Of a DNA stretch of 42,542 bases, positions 20,880 through 28,671 are shown piece after piece. Within the stretch, counting starts at the first letter, position 1. The number at the start of each line of letters is the position of its first letter. The stretch is from Acidobacteriota bacterium (GTDB taxonomy: Bacteria; Acidobacteriota; Aminicenantia; Aminicenantales; Aminicenantaceae), in the NCBI GenBank assembly GCA_030669585.1, contig DAOVDI010000010.1, forward strand, positions 1-42,542, in the 5' to 3' direction. The translations under genes and the position numbers were made by a program. Under the pieces are notes generated by a model, which saw only the letters and a program-made list of their open reading frames with translations, did no database searches and was not told the origin of the DNA.

Positions 20880-20908
20880 ATATTAGATTATGCCATCTTG
20901 GTTGTCAA
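20880..20908 (-). promoter_or_regulatory. Putative leaderless promoter of the receiver gene
   Basis: On the minus strand a perfect TTGACA (20908-20903) is 17 bases from TAATAT (20885-20880), and the ATG follows only 5 bases later. Transcription would start at or next to the start codon. No ribosome-binding site is visible. Confidence 0.42.
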
Positions 20909-20931
20909 CGATTCAAAACTTAAAGAATTAT
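20902..20931 (+). promoter_or_regulatory. Possible promoter of the glycan block
   Basis: TTGTCA (20902-20907) is 18 bases from AATTAT (20926-20931). Its -35 box lies on top of the opposite-strand TTGACA of the receiver gene. The -10 match is only 4 of 6. Confidence 0.25.
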
Positions 20932-20985
20932 TCATATCCTTAAGCCGGTCCCGTATGCTTTTCTCCTCCTTTCACCTTTTCTAAT

Positions 20986-21993
20986 ATGAACAATTATGAT
21001 ATAGTTCTGAGAATGAAAAAAGAGGAAACCCTTGATTTGTCTGTGGTTGTTCCGGTCTTCAATGAAGCGGAAAATCTTATGGATCTCTACGGAGAAATCA
21101 CGGATTCCTGCCATAAATTGGACCGAACCTATGAGATCGTCTTTGTGGACGACGGGAGCATGGATGAGAGCTTCAACATCCTGAAAAAAATCCAGAAACA
21201 GGACTCAAATGTCCGAATCATCCGCTTGAGAAAGAACTTCGGACAAACACCGGCCATGGCCGCCGGATTCCACCATGCCAGAGGAAATATTATTATCACC
21301 CTGGATGGAGACCTTCAAAACGACCCTGGAGATTTTGGGCTGCTCATCGAAAAACTTGAGAAAGGTTACGACATCGTCAGCGGCTGGAGGAAAAACAGGA
21401 AGGACAAGTTTTTCACCCGGCGTATTCCATCGGCTATCGCAAATTGGCTCATCTCCCGGATCACCAATGTCAGGCTGCATGACTACGGCTGCACCCTTAA
21501 AGCCTTCAGAAATGAAGTTATTGAAAACATCCAGCTTTACGGTGAACTTCACCGTTTTATTCCGGCGATCGCCAGTAATATGGGTGTATCCATCGTTGAG
21601 GTCGAAGTTAACCACCGGCCGAGAATGCACGGTAAATCCAAATACAATATCCGGCGTTTCCCAAAAGTGATTCTTGATCTGATGACAGTAAAATTCCTTC
21701 TGACCTATTCAACACGTCCCCTGCAGATCTTCGGCTTATTCGGTTTTATCAGCGGCATTGTCGGGCTTGGTCTGGGAGTTTTTGTTTCCTATGAACGGCT
21801 GATACTGCTCAAAGGCAGCGCTAACCGGCCGCTCCTATGGCTGGCAATACTCCTTATTGTGGTTGCGATCCAGTTTTTCTCCCTGGGATTACTGGCTGAG
21901 ATCATGGTACGCGCCTACCACGAATCCTCGAACAAACGGATCTATTATGTGCGGGAGATCATCGAATCCGGTTCTGATTCTGATGAAAAATAA
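20986..21993 (+). CDS. GT2 polyprenyl-phosphate glycosyltransferase (DPM1/GtrB-like)
   Basis: The 335-residue product has a GT-A domain (about 15-235) with VVVPVFNEAENL, VDDGSMDES and the DXD-type LDGDLQND, and two C-terminal membrane helices (about 245-270 and 285-310). This layout matches the bacterial GtrB/ArnC/DPM1 group, which loads a sugar from a nucleotide donor onto undecaprenyl phosphate at the inner membrane; GT-C enzymes like those encoded nearby would then use the lipid-linked sugar. A later start at 21013 is equally possible, as neither has a clear ribosome site. Its 3' end overlaps the GT4 gene by 11 bases. Confidence 0.88.
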   Translation: MNNYDIVLRMKKEETLDLSVVVPVFNEAENLMDLYGEITDSCHKLDRTYEIVFVDDGSMDESFNILKKIQKQDSNVRIIRLRKNFGQTPAMAAGFHHARGNIIITLDGDLQNDPGDFGLLIEKLEKGYDIVSGWRKNRKDKFFTRRIPSAIANWLISRITNVRLHDYGCTLKAFRNEVIENIQLYGELHRFIPAIASNMGVSIVEVEVNHRPRMHGKSKYNIRRFPKVILDLMTVKFLLTYSTRPLQIFGLFGFISGIVGLGLGVFVSYERLILLKGSANRPLLWLAILLIVVAIQFFSLGLLAEIMVRAYHESSNKRIYYVREIIESGSDSDEK

Positions 21994-23179
21994 AACCCCG
22001 TCTCGATCCCTTAAAATCCTCATGCTGGCTCCTGAGCCTTTCTTTCAGCCCAGAGGAACACCCATAAGCATCTATTTCCGCTTGAAAGCCCTCTCCGACC
22101 TTGGTCATCGAGTCGATCTTATCACCTATCATCTGGGAGAGGACAAGCATTTTCCAAATGTTAAAATATTCCGGATCCCGGATCTTTTCGGGATAAAACG
22201 GATAAAGATCGGACCGTCTTTTACCAAACTGCCCCTGGACATCCTTCTTTGCCTTAAAGCTTTTTGGAAAATGATCACTGGAAGATATGACCTGATTTTC
22301 TCTCACGAGGAAGGTGGTTGGGCCGGCTCTGTGCTGGCCAGGACATGGAGAGTGCCGCATGTTTATGACATGCATTCCAGCCTTCCGCAGCAGCTTAATA
22401 ATTATGAATTTACACGCTCGTCCCTGATTGCAGGGATCTTTCAATTCCTGGAGCGGATGGTTTTAAGCTCATCCGCAGGGATCATTGTGATATGCCCTGA
22501 CCTGAGGCGCACTGTAATAAAAGAAGGATTCGAAAAAAAGACCGTCCTGCTGGAAAATTTTATCGACTTTGATCACCCGAGCCGTTCGGCGGATGAGATC
22601 CGGTCGAAAAAAATATTTATTGCTCCCCAGAATGAAAAGATAATCCTTTATGCAGGAAATTTTCAGCCCTATCAGGGTATCATGCTTCTTCTTGAAACTC
22701 TGGCTTAACTCAAAGACAGGCCTGTCAAACTGCTTCTTGTCGGAGGCAAAGGAGAAGAATTGGAAAACATAAAAGACCTGGTCCATCATATGGATCTGGG
22801 CAGCAAGGTTTTTTTCACAGGCCAGGTCCCCCCTTCTGATGTTCCTCTTTTCATCAAGGTATCAGACGCGCTCGTTTCCCCAAGGATATCCGGTACCAAC
22901 ACTCCGCTGAAGATATATTCCTTCCTCAAATCCGGAAAACCACTGGTCGCCACAAAACTCTGGACCCACACTCAGGTGCTGAATGAAAAAATCGCGATCC
23001 TGGCTGAACCCGACGCAAAGGGCATGGCCGCAGGGATCCATAAAGCCCTATTCGAAACAGAGGGACAAAAGCGGGCGGATGCGGCCAAAGCTTATGCAGA
23101 CAGGGAATTTACTTATTCCAGATATCAGGAAAAGATCACAATGGTTCTCGAAATGGCCCTTGGAAAAGCAAAAGGCTGA
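21983..23179 (+). pseudogene. GT4 glycosyltransferase interrupted by one in-frame TAA
   Basis: One frame encodes a complete GT4 enzyme of 398 positions, broken only by TAA at 22706-22708. Residues 1-241 before the stop form the acceptor-binding half (MLAPEPFFQPRGTPISI start, HVYDMHSSLPQQL). The 156 residues after it form the nucleotide-sugar half (KLLLVGGKGEE, then SGTNTPLKIYSFLKSGKPLV). No base is gained or lost, so this is a nonsense codon, not a frameshift. The start at 21983 overlaps the preceding GT2 gene. Without read-through neither half should be active, since the active site lies between them. It could be a recent mutation, a sequencing error, or a read-through codon. Confidence 0.8.
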
Positions 23180-23182
23180 GAA

Positions 23183-24157
23183 ATGGAAAAAACGGCGTTT
23201 GTCACCGGCCCAACAGGATTTATCGGAAGCCACTTGCTTCCGGCCCTTCAAGAGCAGGGATGGAGGGTTAAAACTTTCCTGCACAGAAGCGGACTTCCGG
23301 AGGGGTTCGACTGTGATGTCGTCCGTGGAGACATTTCAGATTTTACGCTTTTACGGGATGCTCTTAAAGGAACATCTGTTCTCTTTCATCTGGCATCTGC
23401 TCTTGGCGGATCGATCATTCATAAAGAGGAATTTATTCGTATAAACGTCCAAGGAACAAGAACCGTTCTTGAAGCGGCAAAAGCTGCGGGAGTGGAAAAG
23501 ATCATTCATTTCAGCTCTGCAGGAGTCTTGGGCCATGTCAAAGAGAACAGCGCCGCCGATGAAAAACACCCGGCCTTTCCCATTGACACATACGACCGTT
23601 CCAAACTGATGGGAGAAAATACAGCCATGGAATTTGCGAAAAATGGCATGCACATCGTGGTCATCCGGCCGGGATGGGTTTACGGCCCGGGAGACAAGCG
23701 GACTTTTAAACTGATAAAAGCAATCGCAAAAAAACGGTTCGTCCTGGTGACACGGGGAGCTGCCCGTCAGACTCCGGTCTTTATTAACGACCTCATTCAA
23801 GGAACTCTGTTATGTTTAGAGAAGGGGCGCCCCGGTGAGATCTATCATCTTGCCGGGAAAGAACTTTTAAGTGTAAAGGAAATGGTTCAAACTGTGGCTA
23901 AGGCATGCGAAGTAAAAATCCCAAAACTTTTTCTGCCACTTTTCCCCATTAAGATCGCTGCCTGGGGAATGGGAAATTTTTTCAAGCTGTTCGGAAAGGA
24001 AGCTCCTCTGACCATGGGGAGGCTGGCTTTTTTCATCCACCCCAAACCCATTTCAATCAGAAAAGCCCGGACTGAATTGAACTACCAACCGCAGACCGAT
24101 TTCCTGGAAGGAATGAGGCAAACAGTCAAATGGTATCGTAAGAACGACTGGCTGTAA
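23183..24157 (+). CDS. NAD-dependent sugar epimerase/dehydratase (extended SDR)
   Basis: The 324-residue product begins with the Rossmann motif VTGPTGFIGSH and has catalytic Ser (HFSSAG, about 112) and the YxxxK pair (YDRSK, about 138-142), typical of nucleotide-sugar epimerases, reductases and dehydratases. It starts 3 bases after the GT4 gene and is likely co-transcribed with it. It would alter a nucleotide sugar for the nearby transferases; the exact substrate cannot be read from the sequence. Confidence 0.85.
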   Translation: MEKTAFVTGPTGFIGSHLLPALQEQGWRVKTFLHRSGLPEGFDCDVVRGDISDFTLLRDALKGTSVLFHLASALGGSIIHKEEFIRINVQGTRTVLEAAKAAGVEKIIHFSSAGVLGHVKENSAADEKHPAFPIDTYDRSKLMGENTAMEFAKNGMHIVVIRPGWVYGPGDKRTFKLIKAIAKKRFVLVTRGAARQTPVFINDLIQGTLLCLEKGRPGEIYHLAGKELLSVKEMVQTVAKACEVKIPKLFLPLFPIKIAAWGMGNFFKLFGKEAPLTMGRLAFFIHPKPISIRKARTELNYQPQTDFLEGMRQTVKWYRKNDWL

Positions 24158-24168
24158 GTTGAAAAAAA

Positions 24169-24192
24169 GGGTTCGAGGATTCAAGGGTTCAG
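24169..24192. repeat. Three degenerate 8-base tandem units
   Basis: GGGTTCGA, GGATTCAA and GGGTTCAG follow each other directly after a run of seven A in the 96-base gap between the epimerase and methyltransferase genes, just upstream of a putative promoter. Confidence 0.6.
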
Positions 24193-24197
24193 GCGGA

Positions 24198-24226
24198 TTG
24201 ACTTCCTGGCATTTGGACTTTAATAT
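24198..24226 (+). promoter_or_regulatory. Putative promoter of the methyltransferase-DegT operon
   Basis: TTGACT (24198-24203) is 17 bases from TAATAT (24221-24226). The leader of about 20 bases contains AAGG before the ATG at 24254. The same TAATAT -10 is seen before the receiver gene. Confidence 0.4.
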
Positions 24227-24253
24227 GATTTTTGCTTTGTAAGGTTAATAACA

Positions 24254-25012
24254 ATGAACAAGGAAAAAGTCGGACGTTTCTACGACATCGTCTGGACGGA
24301 ATACATCCCTGAGTATGAAGAATCAGAAAAACACTGGAATATGTTCTATTCAGCTGGGGAAATCCATGACAAAACCATTCTGGATGCAGGGTGCGGAACC
24401 GGTATTTTCAGTATAATCTTTGCCAATAATGGCGCAAAAAAAGTCACGGGCATCGATATCAGCGAGGGCAGTCTGGAGACGGCACAGCATCTGAAGAAAA
24501 AATTTAATTTAGACAATATAGAGTTCCGGAAAGAAGATATGTTGATGCTCCCTTTTTCCGATGAACAATTCGACATCGTCTGGGCATGGGGAACCGTACA
24601 CCACACCACAGACCCATTGGGAGCCATTAAAGAACTCATGCGTGTGCTCAAAAAAGGAGGCTCCCTGTTCCTGGCCGTATATAAAAGGACCAAAGTGACC
24701 TGGATCCATGAACTCATCCGTAAGACCATGGTCCGCACCCCGAGAAAAATGTGGACCGGCCTCTCAAAGATCATGGCTTTTTTTCTTGCTCCAGTGGTCT
24801 TCATCTTTAAAAAGCGAGAAAAATCCCGTAAGGGAGAAAAACTGGAAGAACTCATCCTGGACTGGTATTTTGTTCCCATTCGGCACTATTATTATCCGGA
24901 GAAGGTCCAGCAGTTTCTTGAAAATCACGGTTTCAAGATCGAAAAACATCTGGCCCATTCCGGCCGGTTCAACAGTTCATCCAACTTTATCTATAAAGCT
25001 AGAAAATACTAA
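24254..25012 (+). CDS. Class I SAM-dependent methyltransferase
   Basis: The 252-residue product has the SAM motif ILDAGCGTGIFSIIF (about 45-59), a GIDISEGSLE acidic loop and the FDIVWAWGTVHHTTDP motif of the Methyltransf_11 group. The C-terminal third is basic with a short hydrophobic patch (about 170-185), suggesting a membrane-near substrate. It is first in the run of genes ending at 32158, with the aminotransferase gene 6 bases later. It probably methylates a sugar or lipid intermediate; that is inferred from context. Confidence 0.82.
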   Translation: MNKEKVGRFYDIVWTEYIPEYEESEKHWNMFYSAGEIHDKTILDAGCGTGIFSIIFANNGAKKVTGIDISEGSLETAQHLKKKFNLDNIEFRKEDMLMLPFSDEQFDIVWAWGTVHHTTDPLGAIKELMRVLKKGGSLFLAVYKRTKVTWIHELIRKTMVRTPRKMWTGLSKIMAFFLAPVVFIFKKREKSRKGEKLEELILDWYFVPIRHYYYPEKVQQFLENHGFKIEKHLAHSGRFNSSSNFIYKARKY

Positions 25013-25018
25013 AGGACG

Positions 25019-26155
25019 ATGACAAAACAATCAGGGGAAAACAATAAAACCCGTATGGTGCGGATGTTTATTCCCTATGTCTCCAAATCTGCAGTTGAGC
25101 GGGTATCCAACACTCTACAGAGCGGGTATATTGGAGAAGGGCCGGTCGTAGCCGAATTCGAAAAGGGCTTCAATACATTAATCGGAACTCGATACTCCCT
25201 GGCTCTCTCTAGCTGTACCGCGGCCCTGCACCTGGCCTTGGCAGTGTGCAATGTAGGCCCAGGGGATGAAGTCATCACCACCGCTCAGACCATGGCCGCC
25301 ACAAGTCATACAGTCCTTGCCCATTACGCTAAGCCGGTTTATGCAGATATTCAGTACCTTACAGGTAATATCGACCCTCAGGATATTGAACACCGGATCA
25401 CAGCCAGGACCAAGGCGATCGTGGCCGTACACTGGGCAGGCTATCCCTGCAACATGGAAAAGATCCTGATAATCGCCGGAAAGCATAAGATCGCTGTAAT
25501 CGAGGACGCAGCCCACGCGATCGGGGCCACTTATAAGGGAAGCCCAGTCGGGACCATCTCTCCTTTTACCTGTTTTTCCTTTCAAGCCGTAAAGCACATC
25601 ACAACAGGAGACGGTGGAATGCTGTGCTGTACTCAAGAGGCCGCCTATCACAAGGCAAGGAGGCTGCGGTGGTATGGGATCGACAGGAAGAACCGCAAAC
25701 CTTCTGAGTTGGGAGAACCTATATGGGACATGGCTGAAACCGGGTATAAATACCAAATGAATGACATCGCCGCTTCCATGGGTGTCGAACACCTGCGGGA
25801 GCTTTCGGATATTCTTGAACGCCGCAGACTGATCGCCCGTATATACAGGCAGGAACTGAAAGATGTGCCCGGAATCACTCTCTTTGAAAGCCGGGACGAC
25901 CGGAAAAGCGCCTACTGGCTCTTTACAATACATGTGGATAACCGCCTGGAATTTGTTCGGATGTTGAAGTCCAGAGGTGTTGAAGCCTCGGTCGTTCATC
26001 TTCGAATAGATGCAAACACTGTCTTCGGTCCTCTTAGGGAAGATCTTGTAAACCTGGGCAGATTTAACAAATCTCAGATCTCTATCCCTGTCCACAACAT
26101 GCTCACGGATAAAGATGTTGAACATATTATCCGCAGTATCAAAGGGGGCTGGTAA
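25019..26155 (+). CDS. DegT/DnrJ/EryC1 family aminotransferase (PLP lysine present)
   Basis: The 378-residue product covers the whole DegT sugar-aminotransferase fold: SCTAALHLAL (phosphate site), VGPGDEVITT, VIEDAAHAIGA (Asp facing the PLP pyridine) and SFQAVKHITTGDGG with the Schiff-base Lys192. Such enzymes move an amino group from Glu/Gln to a keto-sugar nucleotide in the cytoplasm. The next gene, one base away, is a full-length paralogue lacking the lysine; both proteins end in KGW. The active site in this family lies between two subunits, so the two products could form a heterodimer. Confidence 0.9.
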   Translation: MTKQSGENNKTRMVRMFIPYVSKSAVERVSNTLQSGYIGEGPVVAEFEKGFNTLIGTRYSLALSSCTAALHLALAVCNVGPGDEVITTAQTMAATSHTVLAHYAKPVYADIQYLTGNIDPQDIEHRITARTKAIVAVHWAGYPCNMEKILIIAGKHKIAVIEDAAHAIGATYKGSPVGTISPFTCFSFQAVKHITTGDGGMLCCTQEAAYHKARRLRWYGIDRKNRKPSELGEPIWDMAETGYKYQMNDIAASMGVEHLRELSDILERRRLIARIYRQELKDVPGITLFESRDDRKSAYWLFTIHVDNRLEFVRMLKSRGVEASVVHLRIDANTVFGPLREDLVNLGRFNKSQISIPVHNMLTDKDVEHIIRSIKGGW

Positions 26156-26156
26156 G

Positions 26157-27272
26157 ATGAGCAAGGAAAAAAAAGTCGTCATGTTTTTTCCCTATGTAGC
26201 CGAGAATGCTTCGCAGGCAGTGGCAAAAATCATTAAAAGCCGCTGGATCGGACAGGGACAGACCGTGGCTGATTTTGAAGAAAGGATAAAGAAGATTTTT
26301 GGTATTCCCTATGCCGCAGCAGTCAATCATGTCTCTTCCGCCATCCGTCTGGCACTGGCCATTGCGGGAGTGGGCCCCGGGGATGAAGTCATCACGACTC
26401 CCCAAACCTGCACAACCACCAATCATCCGATCCTGGAACAGTTTGCCACTCCGGTTTTTGCCGATATCCAGTTAATGACGGGAAATCTCGATTCATACGA
26501 TATCGAACACCGGATCACAAACAAAACCAGGGCCATCCTGTGCAGCCACTGGGGAGGCTATCCTTGCGATCTGGAAGAAATTCATGATATCGCTCAAAAA
26601 CATAATTTAGCTGTGATAGAAGACGCAAGCGACGCATTTGGCGCAAAATACAAAAACAAGGCTATAGGAACCCTCTCCACATACACCTGTTTTAATTTTC
26701 AGGCAATCCAGCAGATCACCACAGCTGAAGGAGGAATGCTTTGCTCCCTGGATAAAAGCGATTTTCAAGCCTCCTTGAGACGAAGATGGTTCGGTATCGA
26801 CCGGTTCGACCGCAAACCGAATAAATCCGGCTACTACGATTTTGATGTATGGGAAACCGGATACGGATACCACATGACCAATATTGCTGCTGCAATAGGG
26901 CTGGCCAATCTGGAAGAATTGGATGCCATCCTGGAACGAAGAAAGCAAATCGCAAAAAAATACAGGGAAGAATTGGCCAGAACAGACGGAGTGACTCTTT
27001 TCAATAACACGCCGGATAGAGAAAGCTCCTGGCAGCTTTTCACCATCCATGTTCCCAGAAGGGATGATTTTTACACCGCAATGAAATCCCGGGGGGTTGA
27101 AACATCCATCGTCCATATGCGGAACGATGCCTATACAGTCTTTGGAAATAGAAGGAATGATCTTCCCCATCTTAACCAATTTTCAGAATCATTCATTTGT
27201 ATTCCACTCCACAATCAACTGACGGATGAGCACGTTGACCATGTGATCCAAAGCATGAGAAAAGGATGGTGA
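26157..27272 (+). CDS. DegT-family paralogue with Gln in place of the PLP lysine
   Basis: The start at 26157 lies one base after the previous stop and is preceded by a G-rich site. The 371-residue product aligns along its whole length with the upstream aminotransferase (shared VGPGDEVITT, GYPC, ERR and final KGW). At the cofactor site, however, SFQAVK becomes NFQAIQ: the Schiff-base lysine is Gln185 (CAG) and the phosphate-site Ser is Asn; EDAAHA becomes EDASDA. An ordinary transaminase cannot work this way. DegT-fold dehydratases such as ColD use His here, not Gln. It may be a non-catalytic partner or do other chemistry. The frame is intact, so it is not a decayed gene. Confidence 0.88.
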   Translation: MSKEKKVVMFFPYVAENASQAVAKIIKSRWIGQGQTVADFEERIKKIFGIPYAAAVNHVSSAIRLALAIAGVGPGDEVITTPQTCTTTNHPILEQFATPVFADIQLMTGNLDSYDIEHRITNKTRAILCSHWGGYPCDLEEIHDIAQKHNLAVIEDASDAFGAKYKNKAIGTLSTYTCFNFQAIQQITTAEGGMLCSLDKSDFQASLRRRWFGIDRFDRKPNKSGYYDFDVWETGYGYHMTNIAAAIGLANLEELDAILERRKQIAKKYREELARTDGVTLFNNTPDRESSWQLFTIHVPRRDDFYTAMKSRGVETSIVHMRNDAYTVFGNRRNDLPHLNQFSESFICIPLHNQLTDEHVDHVIQSMRKGW

Positions 27273-28657
27273 TGAAGTCCAGGGTTCTTGTACTCGGCGG
27301 AGGCATAACAGGACTGGGTACAGCCTGGAAGCTGGCCGAAAACAGTGTTTTAGTTGAGGTCATCGAGCTTAAAAAGGAGATCGGCGGCCTTGCTGGAACG
27401 ATCAAGGAAGGACCTTACAGACTGGATTACGGCCCCCATTTCATTCTAAGCGAACGGCCAGAACTCCTGCAAAAGATCCTCTCACTGTTCAGTGAAGATC
27501 TTCCTGTTTTTAAAAGAAGCGCTCAGCTCTTTTTCCACGGTAAATTCTATAATTACCCATTGACAGCACGCAATGTCCTGATGCAGATGCCTCTCCAAGA
27601 CGCTTTTTTCTGCGGTTCCAGCTATTTCCTGCGGCTGATCTGGGACACCCTGAAAAAACCTTTTGTGAAAAAGCACGAGCCCAACTTCGAGGAATGGGCC
27701 AAGAGCAGTTTTGGGAACTACCTGTTCCGTCTGTTTTTTAAGCCTTATACCGAGCAGTTCTGGCAGATCCCGGTCAATGAACTGTCCCCTGATTCCATGC
27801 CCACCAACACCAGGCTGTCCTTTTTTAAAACATTAAAGCTCCTTTTCGTCAAAGATATCGTCAGATCCAAGATGTCACTTGTGGAAAGAGAAACGACACT
27901 TCTTCTGCATTACCCCAAACAAGGAATCGGGAAGATGGCCTCACACATCGCAGACAGGATAACTGAGGATATGGGCAAGATCCAAACAGGATGCCGCATT
28001 AAAGAAATAAGGCAAGAGCCTGACGGCACATTTTCAGTCACTGCGGATTGTGGCGGAAAGAAAAAGATCTTTAAGGGAGATCATGTTGTTTCCACTCTTC
28101 CTTTAACAGAATTGATTCCCATGATGAACCCGGCTCCGCCTGAAGAGGTGAGAAAAAGTGTTCAGCATCTTTCATATTTATCGCTGATCGTGGTATATCT
28201 GGTCATTCCCAAACGAGAGATCCTCGAGAGCTCCTATGTCTATCACCTGGCTACTCCTTATAACCGGATCGGCGACATGAACAAATTCTGTCCTGATCTC
28301 TGCCCTGAAGACGAAAACATGCTGGCCCTGGAATTCACCTGTCATAAAGGGGATTCCCTATGGAGAAAAAATAAAGACGAGCTTTTTGATATGTCTGTTT
28401 CCTATCTGGAAAAAGACGGAATACTGAAGAGGAACGAGGTAAAAGATATTTTTATCCTGAAGGTTCCTTATGGCTATCCGGTCTATACTTATGATTACAA
28501 AAAACATTTGGATACAGTCAGGACATTTGTCAGGCAGACATCCAACCTGGAGATCGTAGGACGGACAGGAAATTACCAGTATATGGATATGGATCAATGT
28601 CTGCACTATGGATTCCTTATGGCAGAGGAAGTCCTTTCTAAGATTAAAAACTCCTAA
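27272..28657 (+). CDS. FAD-dependent oxidoreductase, protoporphyrinogen-oxidase/UGM-like
   Basis: I use the ATG at 27272, which shares a base with the preceding TGA (TGATG) and has AAAGG 6 bases upstream; 27266 is an alternative. The 461-residue product starts with the FAD-binding LGGGITGLGTAWKL and the second-glycine stretch KEIGGLAGTI, and ends with the usual GRTGNYQYMDMDQCLHYG. It belongs to the broad NAD(P)/FAD amine-oxidase-like fold shared by protoporphyrinogen oxidases, UDP-galactopyranose mutases and many proteins in polysaccharide clusters. Its place after two DegT proteins suggests redox or mutase chemistry on a sugar or lipid intermediate, but the substrate is unknown. Confidence 0.82.
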   Translation: MKSRVLVLGGGITGLGTAWKLAENSVLVEVIELKKEIGGLAGTIKEGPYRLDYGPHFILSERPELLQKILSLFSEDLPVFKRSAQLFFHGKFYNYPLTARNVLMQMPLQDAFFCGSSYFLRLIWDTLKKPFVKKHEPNFEEWAKSSFGNYLFRLFFKPYTEQFWQIPVNELSPDSMPTNTRLSFFKTLKLLFVKDIVRSKMSLVERETTLLLHYPKQGIGKMASHIADRITEDMGKIQTGCRIKEIRQEPDGTFSVTADCGGKKKIFKGDHVVSTLPLTELIPMMNPAPPEEVRKSVQHLSYLSLIVVYLVIPKREILESSYVYHLATPYNRIGDMNKFCPDLCPEDENMLALEFTCHKGDSLWRKNKDELFDMSVSYLEKDGILKRNEVKDIFILKVPYGYPVYTYDYKKHLDTVRTFVRQTSNLEIVGRTGNYQYMDMDQCLHYGFLMAEEVLSKIKNS

Positions 28658-28671
28658 GTGTGTTATATAGC

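Noticed and set aside
22706-22708. General reassignment of TAA to an amino acid.
   Set aside because: TAA is the natural stop of mfd, both isomerase genes, atpG, atpA and wzt in this window, so a genome-wide code change is excluded.
26157-27272. The lysine-less DegT copy as a decaying pseudogene.
   Set aside because: The frame is intact at full length, it keeps tight operon spacing, and the changes cluster at the cofactor site rather than being spread randomly.
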